A DNA stretch of 64,000 nt from Caballeronia cordobensis (lineage in GTDB: Bacteria > Pseudomonadota > Gammaproteobacteria > Burkholderiales > Burkholderiaceae), in NCBI RefSeq assembly GCF_001544575.2, contig NZ_FCNY02000002.1, forward strand, positions 248,001-312,000, written 5' to 3'. The notes below the pieces were generated by a model. It was not told the DNA's origin. It was given only the letters and a program-made list of their open reading frames with translations, and searched no databases. Below are positions 57,875 through 64,000 of this stretch, in pieces; within the stretch, counting starts at the first letter, position 1, and each line of letters starts with the position of its first letter. Position numbers and translations under genes: made by a program.

Positions 57875-57911
57875 AGCCCGCTCGGGAGCGATCCGGAGCG
57901 GGCTTTTTTTT
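57875..57911 (+). terminator. Terminator of the aotJ-like gene
   Basis: The stem AGCCCGCTC (57875-57883) / GAGCGGGCT (57896-57904) is followed by T8. It also separates this gene from the convergent efflux operon. Confidence 0.9.
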
Positions 57912-57912
57912 A

Positions 57913-58776
57913 TCACATCGACGGCGTCACGATCACCGTCGCCGTCGTCCCCGCGCTCAGCAGCACGCCGTCCGGCACCTCGTCGATATGCACGCGCACC
58001 GGTACGCGCTGCGCGAGCCGTACCCAGTTGAAGGTCGGGTTCACATCGGCGAGCAGTTCGCGGCTCTGCGGATTGTCGCGGTCGTAGATGCCGCGCGAAA
58101 TGCTCTCGACGTGCCCCTTGAGCTCGCCGCCGCTCATCAGCCGCACCGACGCCTTGTCGCCGATGCGCACATGCGGCAGCTTCGTTTCCTCGAAGTAGCC
58201 GTACACCCAGAACGAGTGACTGTCCACGATCGCGAGCTTGGCCGCGCCCGCCGTCGCGTAGTCGCCGCGAAACACGTTCAGGTTCGTCACGTAGCCGTCC
58301 ACCGGCGAGAACACCTTCGTGCGTTCGAGATTGAGCTTCGCTGCATCGAGCGCGGCCTGCGCCTGCTGCAACTGCGCCTGTGCGGTCGATGCGGTCTGCA
58401 TCGCGTTTTCGCGCGCTTCCTTCGATACGACGAGGCTGTCCATGTCGGCGCGGCGCGCGGCGTCCGCACGGCGCATGCGCAGCTCGGCCACGCGCGCCGC
58501 GACATTCGCCTGCGCCTGCTCGACGGCAATCTGATAATGCGACGGATCGATCTCCATCAGCAGATCGCCTTTCTTCACGAGCTGGTTATCGCGCACGGGC
58601 AACTGCACGACCGCGCCCGACACGTCCGGCGCCACGTTGACGACATCCGCGCGCACGCGGCCATCGCGCGTCCACGGCTCGTCCATGTAATGCACCCACA
58701 GCACGCGCCCGATGACGAGCGCGGCCGCAAATATCGCAATGGTCAAAACCAGGCCGATGATTTTTCTGAGAATCAT
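57913..58776 (-). CDS. HlyD/AaeA-type efflux periplasmic adaptor
   Basis: This is a 287-residue membrane fusion protein. One N-terminal membrane helix (MILRKIIGLVLTIAIFAAAL) precedes the lipoyl-like and alpha-hairpin region (VAPDVSGAVVQLPVRDNQLV; QLQQAQAALDAAKLNLERTK). It links the FUSC-type inner-membrane transporter to the outer-membrane factor encoded upstream. It is the last gene of the operon. AaeA of E. coli is the closest described analogue. Confidence 0.9.
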   Translation of the reverse strand: MILRKIIGLVLTIAIFAAALVIGRVLWVHYMDEPWTRDGRVRADVVNVAPDVSGAVVQLPVRDNQLVKKGDLLMEIDPSHYQIAVEQAQANVAARVAELRMRRADAARRADMDSLVVSKEARENAMQTASTAQAQLQQAQAALDAAKLNLERTKVFSPVDGYVTNLNVFRGDYATAGAAKLAIVDSHSFWVYGYFEETKLPHVRIGDKASVRLMSGGELKGHVESISRGIYDRDNPQSRELLADVNPTFNWVRLAQRVPVRVHIDEVPDGVLLSAGTTATVIVTPSM

Positions 58777-58817
58777 GATGCAACTCTTTTTCAGCTTGTA
58801 TAAATGGATGTCGCCGA

Positions 58818-59021
58818 TCAGCGATACGCATAGAGCCCGAGCGCGCCGCAGATGCAGACGAGCAGACTCGCGCGAAAGAGCGCCGGATGCCACACGACGC
58901 GATAGAGGCCCGTCAGCGAGAGCGCGCGGTCGACGATCCACGTGATCATCGCGCCGGCGATGAAAAGCAGGAGGATCGTCGGCACATAGGCTTCGAGGAT
59001 CGAGACGTTACGCGGCAGCAT
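58818..59021 (-). CDS. DUF1656 (AaeX-like) small membrane protein
   Basis: This is a 67-residue protein with two membrane helices (VPTILLLFIAGAMITWIV; ALFRASLLVCICGALGLYAY). It overlaps the end of the FUSC gene by 14 bases and precedes the adaptor gene, the usual position in Aae-type efflux operons. Its role in the complex is unknown. Confidence 0.85.
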   Translation of the reverse strand: MLPRNVSILEAYVPTILLLFIAGAMITWIVDRALSLTGLYRVVWHPALFRASLLVCICGALGLYAYR

Positions 59022-61209
59022 GGGGCGCTCCTTCGGGCGTGTCGTTGCGCTCGCGCGCATCGCGTGCGAATGACGCGAACGGCGATTCGTGATCGAGCAG
59101 CGCGGTGCGGATGAAATGCAGATGACTGACGATGCGTTGCAGCCGATGCCGTTCCTCGCGCGATGAACCGGTTTCGAGAAGCAGCGTCTGCGTATCGGCA
59201 ATCGCTCGCACGGCGGCGGCGAGCGCGGCCTGAAAACGCGTGGCGTTCGGCCGGTCGAACAGTCGCGCGACGGCATCGAGCATCGCATCGACGGCGCGCC
59301 GCCACGGCATCGACGCGGCGTGGCGCGGCTCGCCCGGGAGCGCCGCGATCTCGCGCCGCAAATCGATCACCGCATTGCCGAATTCGAGCACCGCGAAGAG
59401 CCATTGCAGCGCGTCGCGTTGCTGTTGCGGCCGGCTCGCGGGCAGCGCGTTGATCTGCGCGAGCAGATCGCGCGTGCGGCTTTCGAAGTGCGTCGAGAGG
59501 CTCGAAAGCCGCCCGCGGCGCGCGCTCACGACCTCGCGCCGCAGGTCGCCGAGCAACAGATGACGCAGCCACGGCGCGTCGGTCGGCAGCAGCACGGCGA
59601 ACGCGATCGCCACGACGATCATCGACAGCACGAGCGCGAGCGCATCGTTCATGAAGCCGGTCGGATCGTAATGAACGAGATTGTCCGGCCCTGCGAGAAA
59701 GCAGAAGAAGATGCAATAACCGATGCCCACGCCCGCGAGCGTGCGCCGCGTGCTCAGATACGTGCCGAGAAGCAGTGCGGGCGCGAGCGCGGCGCACATC
59801 AGCGCGAAGCCGTCGATGTGCGGAAACACGCCGAACACCACGATCATCCCGGCGATGGCCGCGAGCAGCGTGCCGAACGCCATCTGCGCGGACATCAGCG
59901 TGGGCCGCGGCGAAGACGACGCGAGCGCGCACACGGCCGCGGCGTTGAGCACCATCGTGCCGCCGCTCGGCCACGCGCTTTCGATCCAGAACGCGGAGAG
60001 CACGAGCATCACGGCCGCGCCGCGCAAGCCCGAGATGGCCGCCGCGAACATGTTGGTCTTCGGCACGTAGCGCGCGATCCAGTGCTCGCGTTCGTGCGAC
60101 GGCGCAGTCAGTGACGCGTAGGTGTCGGCGTAGGCGAGCATGTCGTCGACGAAGCGGTAGAGCAGTTCCGCCGCGGTATCGAATTCGAGTTGCACGAAGT
60201 CCGGATTCGCTTCGAGTGCGCTGCGCGCCTCGCGCACGCGCCTGGGCAACGCCGCCTTGTAATCGCGCAACTGGGCGGCGGCGCGCGCGGCGTCGGCGGC
60301 GTTCCTGACCGGCTCGCCCGAGAGGGAAAAGAGCGGCGGCACTTCGCGAAAGAACGGCTCCAGTGCGGCGATGGTCGTTGCCGATGCGCTTTCACGCAGC
60401 CGGTTCATCAACTGGTGCAGCGCGTGAAAACGCGTGGACGCGCTCATGAACTCGCTGTTCAGGCGCGCGAGCCGCCCGCCGCGCATGCGCGACTCGGGGT
60501 TCTCGAACACCGCGACGCTGCGCGCCGCCTCGAAGCCGACGATATCCGACACAAACGCGAGATTCGTCCGCTCGATCTGCGCGCGTTCCATATTGCCCGA
60601 CAGCGCGCGGCACACGTAATCGACGAACTGCGTGAAGCGGCGGCGCACCGTGGTGCGCACTTGCTCGCCCGCGTGCTGCGGAAAGATGAGCGCGCTCACC
60701 GCGCCCGCGCACACGATGCCGAGCGTCACTTCGCTGACGCGCGTGAGCGCCGTCAGATACGCGCCCTCGGGATGCTGCGCCGCCGGAATGCCGATCAGCG
60801 CCGCCGTGTAGCCCGCGAGCACGAAGCCATACGAGCGGAAGTTGCGGTTGCGCGCCGCGCCCGCCGTGCAGACGCCGACCCAGAGCGCCGTCGCCGAAAG
60901 GAACAGCACCGGCTGCTGCGAGAACAGGCTGATGAAGATCATCATCACGACGAGGCCGACCATCGTGCCGCAGAAACGATAGAAGCTTTTCGCGAGCACC
61001 ATGCCGCTTTGCGGCTGCATCACGACGAAGACGGTGGTCATCGCGGTGCGCGGCTGCGCCATGTCGAGGCGCATCGCGATCCACAGCGACAAGAGCGCCG
61101 CGAGCACGGCCTTGAAGATATAGACCCACGCGAGGCCGTCGGTGCGCGCCCAGTCGAGCAGGGCATGTGCGAGCGGCCGGCGTTCGATGAAGGAAGCGGG
61201 CGTGGCCAT
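59008..61209 (-). CDS. FUSC-family aromatic acid efflux transporter (AaeB-like)
   Basis: This is a 733-residue inner-membrane protein with two groups of helices (about 30-180 and 385-530) separated and followed by cytoplasmic regions, as in AaeB/YccS. ATG 61209 (MATPASFIERRPLAHAL) starts 2 bases after the upstream outer-membrane-factor stop. It probably exports aromatic carboxylic acids such as p-hydroxybenzoate. The same frame continues open upstream only as a shadow of the neighbouring gene. Confidence 0.9.
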   Translation of the reverse strand: MATPASFIERRPLAHALLDWARTDGLAWVYIFKAVLAALLSLWIAMRLDMAQPRTAMTTVFVVMQPQSGMVLAKSFYRFCGTMVGLVVMMIFISLFSQQPVLFLSATALWVGVCTAGAARNRNFRSYGFVLAGYTAALIGIPAAQHPEGAYLTALTRVSEVTLGIVCAGAVSALIFPQHAGEQVRTTVRRRFTQFVDYVCRALSGNMERAQIERTNLAFVSDIVGFEAARSVAVFENPESRMRGGRLARLNSEFMSASTRFHALHQLMNRLRESASATTIAALEPFFREVPPLFSLSGEPVRNAADAARAAAQLRDYKAALPRRVREARSALEANPDFVQLEFDTAAELLYRFVDDMLAYADTYASLTAPSHEREHWIARYVPKTNMFAAAISGLRGAAVMLVLSAFWIESAWPSGGTMVLNAAAVCALASSSPRPTLMSAQMAFGTLLAAIAGMIVVFGVFPHIDGFALMCAALAPALLLGTYLSTRRTLAGVGIGYCIFFCFLAGPDNLVHYDPTGFMNDALALVLSMIVVAIAFAVLLPTDAPWLRHLLLGDLRREVVSARRGRLSSLSTHFESRTRDLLAQINALPASRPQQQRDALQWLFAVLEFGNAVIDLRREIAALPGEPRHAASMPWRRAVDAMLDAVARLFDRPNATRFQAALAAAVRAIADTQTLLLETGSSREERHRLQRIVSHLHFIRTALLDHESPFASFARDARERNDTPEGAPHAAA

Positions 61210-61211
61210 GC

Positions 61212-62726
61212 TCAGTCCCGCTTCGCTTTCGAGAACGGCCCGATATGCTGCGACGGCGCGAGCGCGGTCGCCTCCGGCCCGTTCGACGGATCGTCGATGC
61301 CGCCGCCGAGCGCCGACGTGAGCGTCGCGTATGAAGCGAGCCGTTGCGCCCGCACGCGCGCCTGGCCGTCCTGCGCCTTCAGCAATTGCGTCTGCGCGAT
61401 GAGCACGTTCAGATAATCGGTGAGCCCGCGCTTGTAGCCTTCGTTGGCCAGATCGTAGTTCTTGCGCGCGACCGCGACCGAGCGGCCGGACGCTTCGAGC
61501 TGCGTATCGAGCGAATGCACGCGCACGACCTGATCGGCGATATCTTTCAGCGCGGCGACGAGCGTCGCGTTGTAATGATCGACGGCCTGATCGTATTGCG
61601 CCGAGGCCGCGCCGAGTTGCGCGCGCAGGAGCCCGCCTTCGAAGATCGGCAGCGAGATCGCCGGGCCGAAGCTGTAGCCGGACGCGTCGCGCGTCAGGAA
61701 GCTGAGCAGCGCGCCGCCCGCGAAAGCCTGCGTCAGCGACGCCGCGAGATTGATGTTCGGATAGAAACCGGCCTTCGCGACATCGATGCCGCGCGCCTGT
61801 GCCGCCACCATCCAGCGCGCCGCGACGATATCCGGGCGATGACCGACGAGCTCGGCCGGCAGCGCGGAAGGCAGCGGCAGCGGCGTCGCGAGCGACAGCG
61901 CCGGACGCGTGAGCGCCTCGCCCGCGCCGGGGCCTTCGCCCGCGAGCGCGGCCAGCTGATTGCGCGCGAGCAGGATTTCTTCCTTGTAGACGTCGACCTG
62001 GCGCTCGTATTCGGGCAAGGGCGTTTCGGCCTGCGTCACTTCCAGTTGCGTGCCGAGGCCGCCTTTGAGCCGCCGCCGCGCGAGATCCGCGATGCGCTCC
62101 TGCTGCGCGAGCGTGTCCTCGGCGATATCGAGCAGCGCGAACGACTGCGAAAAGCCGATATACGCGCGCACGATATTCGTTTCGAGCTCCAGTTGCGCGG
62201 CGCGGGCATCGGCGGCGCGCACGTGGGCGACGTCGAGCGCGCGCTCGGCATTGTTGTCGTCGCGGTGCCAGAGATCGAGGTTGTAGGACAGCGTGAGGCC
62301 GGCGGTGTTGTCCCAGGTCGTCGTGTCGGCGAACGGGCCGGGGCCGTAGAAATCGTTGTTGGGCCAGTTCTTGCGCGACACGCCCATCGCGCCATCGACG
62401 TGCGGCAACAGTTCCGAGCGCGCGACGCCCGCCTGTTGCTGCGCCTCGCGCACGCGCGCCGCCGCCATCGCGAGCGTCGGGTTGCCGCTGGTCGCACGCC
62501 CGATCCACTGGTCGAGCTGCGGATCGCGATAAGCCTGCCACCATTGCGCGTCGGGCCACTGGGCGTCGGCATTGGCGGCGCGGATCGCGCTGCCGACGTC
62601 GAGCGTGGCGGCATCCTTGAGCGAATCCTGCGGCGCGATCTTGCCGGTGCTCGCGCATCCGGCCATTATCAAGATTGTTGTAAGAACCGCGGCTGTAGCA
62701 GTCTTACGGAACACTCGCCCTCGCAC
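61212..62726 (-). CDS. NodT/OprM-type outer-membrane efflux lipoprotein
   Basis: This is a 504-residue outer-membrane factor. The lipobox is in IMAGCAST (Cys24). Two OEP repeats are present, about 60-265 and 270-480 (LDLWHRDDNNAERALDVAH; ARRRLKGGLGTQLEVTQAE; GHRPDIVAARWMVAAQARGI). It forms the TolC-like channel for the pump encoded downstream. As first gene of the operon it is nearest the divergent LysR regulator. Confidence 0.92.
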   Translation of the reverse strand: MRGRVFRKTATAAVLTTILIMAGCASTGKIAPQDSLKDAATLDVGSAIRAANADAQWPDAQWWQAYRDPQLDQWIGRATSGNPTLAMAAARVREAQQQAGVARSELLPHVDGAMGVSRKNWPNNDFYGPGPFADTTTWDNTAGLTLSYNLDLWHRDDNNAERALDVAHVRAADARAAQLELETNIVRAYIGFSQSFALLDIAEDTLAQQERIADLARRRLKGGLGTQLEVTQAETPLPEYERQVDVYKEEILLARNQLAALAGEGPGAGEALTRPALSLATPLPLPSALPAELVGHRPDIVAARWMVAAQARGIDVAKAGFYPNINLAASLTQAFAGGALLSFLTRDASGYSFGPAISLPIFEGGLLRAQLGAASAQYDQAVDHYNATLVAALKDIADQVVRVHSLDTQLEASGRSVAVARKNYDLANEGYKRGLTDYLNVLIAQTQLLKAQDGQARVRAQRLASYATLTSALGGGIDDPSNGPEATALAPSQHIGPFSKAKRD

Positions 62727-62794
62727 GATTCACTCCCGAATTCGAATTAGATTCCAGGAGGCGATTATATTTTTACGGAGATTGTCGAATAACC

Positions 62795-62856
62795 CGTAAG
62801 AATGCAAAGCATTTTTACGAATGGTGTGATAATCGTTGTTGCCAATCGTGCAACAA
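62795..62856. promoter_or_regulatory. Two palindromes in the divergent efflux / LysR region
   Basis: TTGTTGC-N7-GCAACAA (62836-62842 / 62850-62856) is a perfect inverted repeat containing the T-N11-A pattern typical of LysR sites. CGTAAGAATGC-AAA-GCATTTTTACG (62795-62819) is a near-perfect one. Both lie in the 168-base gap between the outer-membrane-factor gene and the regulator, so they are likely the regulator's sites. Confidence 0.55.
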
Positions 62857-62894
62857 TTTGCGTCACAAACAGTTCTTGAAGTCGGGAAGGCGGT

Positions 62895-63833
62895 ATGGAC
62901 ACGCTCCAAAACATGCGCGTATTCGTACGCGTCGTCGAAGCGGGCAGCTTCACGGCGGCGGCGCAGCATCTCAACACCACGACGGCTTATGCCTCGCGGG
63001 CCGTGTCGGACCTCGAAGCGCACTTGCGCGCGCGCTTGCTGAATCGCACGACGCGGCGCATCGCGCTGACCGAAGCGGGCGAGCGGTACTTGCAGCGCTG
63101 CGAGCAGATCCTCGCCTATGTGGATCAGGCGGAAGCCGAGGCCGGCGACGCCCACGCGCGTCCGTCCGGCAAGCTCAAGGTCCATTCGATGACGAGCTTC
63201 GGCCAGCATTACGTCGTGCCGATGATCTCGCGCTATCAGCAGCGCCATCCGGCGGTGCAGGTCGAGCTGACGCTCGCGCAGCGCATGCCGGATCTGCTCG
63301 ACGAAGGTTACGACGTGTCCGTGGTGCTGGCCTCGGACCTGCCCGATTCCGGGCTGGTGTCGGCGCGGCTCGGGACGGTGTTCAGCATCGCGTGCGCGTC
63401 GCCGGCCTATATCGAAAAGCACGGCGCGCCGCACGTGCTCTCCGATCTCGTGCGCCACACCTGCCTGCATCTGATGACGCCGGTGTTTCCGCCGGACCGC
63501 TGGGTTTTCGACGGCCCCAACGGTCAGGAGACGGTGAGCCTCGGCCCGTCGACGTTCACGGTGAACGTCGCGGAGGCGATGGGCGCGGCCATCCGCGAGG
63601 GCATGGGCATCGGCGTGCTGCCGACGTCGTCCGCGCTGCCGGGCCTGCGCGCGGGCACGCTCGTGCGCGTGCTGCCGCAATACACGATGCAGGAGCTGAA
63701 CGTCTACGCGCTGTATCCGTCGCGCCAGTATCTCGACGCCAAGATCCGCACGTGGGTCGAATTTCTGCGCGACGCGCTGCCCGACACGCTCGCCGCGGAT
63801 GCGGAATCGCTGAAGGAATTCGTCGTCGCCTGA
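62895..63833 (+). CDS. LysR-family regulator of the efflux operon
   Basis: This is a 312-residue LysR protein. The helix-turn-helix is at about 1-60 (GSFTAAAQHLNTTTAYASRA; LLNRTTRRIALTEAG), and the effector domain at about 92-300. It is divergent from the outer-membrane factor/FUSC/DUF1656/HlyD operon, like AaeR and aaeXAB of E. coli. The likely effector is an aromatic carboxylic acid, by inference. Confidence 0.88.
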   Translation: MDTLQNMRVFVRVVEAGSFTAAAQHLNTTTAYASRAVSDLEAHLRARLLNRTTRRIALTEAGERYLQRCEQILAYVDQAEAEAGDAHARPSGKLKVHSMTSFGQHYVVPMISRYQQRHPAVQVELTLAQRMPDLLDEGYDVSVVLASDLPDSGLVSARLGTVFSIACASPAYIEKHGAPHVLSDLVRHTCLHLMTPVFPPDRWVFDGPNGQETVSLGPSTFTVNVAEAMGAAIREGMGIGVLPTSSALPGLRAGTLVRVLPQYTMQELNVYALYPSRQYLDAKIRTWVEFLRDALPDTLAADAESLKEFVVA

Positions 63834-63954
63834 CGGGCGGAAGCGGCGCTCAGTTACGAAAAAAAGCGCGGCGCAACACTTGCTTACTCACAGTTTGTCC
63901 GCAGCTTGATACTTTCAGGACTGTTCAATCGCATCTTTTACCGGGGCAAGTCAA

Positions 63955-64000
63955 ATGAGTACGCCACTTCTCTTCGCACTGGCCGCGCTTCTCGTGCTGA
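63955..64000 (+). CDS. Start of a membrane or exported protein (partial)
   Basis: ATG 63955 encodes MSTPLLFALAALLVL to the window end, a hydrophobic N-terminus consistent with a membrane or exported protein. The gene continues past the window, so no identity can be given. Bases 63834-63954 hold nothing else that I recognise. Confidence 0.4.
   Translation, partial: MSTPLLFALAALLVL

Noticed and set aside
61210..62658. Upstream extension of the FUSC frame (1216 codons in total)
   Set aside because: The extra part lies in another frame of the outer-membrane-factor gene, which has a lipobox and OEP repeats. ATG 61209 is the proper start.

Overview
This is a 64 kb GC-rich stretch of what looks like a Burkholderiaceae chromosome, most like Paraburkholderia, Caballeronia or Burkholderia. 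The evidence is gene content: an FtrABCD iron transporter, HemP, a DUF2968 protein, a DUF4212 subunit paired with a Na+/solute symporter, and an arginine succinyltransferase (AST) cluster joined to a basic amino acid ABC transporter and an AraC-type ArgR. Codon use is uniform. I see no insertion sequence, prophage, integrase, rRNA operon or CRISPR array. The genes are dense and mostly housekeeping or metabolic.

Layout. 0-5 kb: the 3' end of lutB, a repeat-rich lipoprotein, an aromatic/aspartate aminotransferase and uvrB. 5-18 kb is an iron district: ftrABCD, a GlcG/HbpS-type protein, hemP with a probable small RNA in its 3' region, then (after SRPBCC, OsmC, pirin and LysR genes) bfd, tonB, exbB and exbD, murI and bacterioferritin. 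ftrA, hemP and bfd each have a promoter-like sequence with a Fur-box-like element. Bacterioferritin has a clear promoter with an inverted repeat inside it. 17.5-25.6 kb: class I fumarase, a YqhA-type membrane protein, an EamA exporter, acetyl-CoA synthetase, and a two-subunit solute symporter probably for acetate or a similar short acid. tRNA-Ser(GGA) follows, then about 550 bases without a clear gene. 26-37.5 kb holds many small or uncharacterised genes: a CHAD protein divergent from a PiT phosphate transporter, a histone-H1-like basic protein, a glycerophosphodiesterase, and DUF2968, KTSC, PRC-barrel and RNase H-like proteins. 37.5-45.5 kb: a porin, a LysE exporter, a POT peptide transporter, initiator tRNA-fMet, rpsU, a ferredoxin and YigZ pair, a GNAT and a CSS-EAL phosphodiesterase. 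46-58 kb: a complete arginine uptake and AST catabolic cluster (permeases, ATPase, ArgR, astC, two astA paralogues, astD, astB, astE, binding protein). 58-64 kb: an AaeAB-like aromatic acid efflux operon (outer membrane factor, FUSC, DUF1656, HlyD-type) divergent from its LysR regulator, and the first codons of one more gene.

How they work together. The iron genes cover reduced-iron import (Ftr), heme (HemP), TonB energisation, storage (Bfr) and release (Bfd), so the district is a coherent Fur-type regulon. In the arginine block, ArgR probably controls uptake of arginine and its conversion to glutamate and succinate. The most unusual items I found are a 20-codon membrane peptide just upstream of tonB, a structured RNA with its own terminator downstream of hemP, a compact cluster of DnaA-box-like sequences near 31 kb, and a bacterioferritin with Thr at a position that is a diiron ligand in E. 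coli. I recognised no wholly new multi-gene defence or biosynthetic system.
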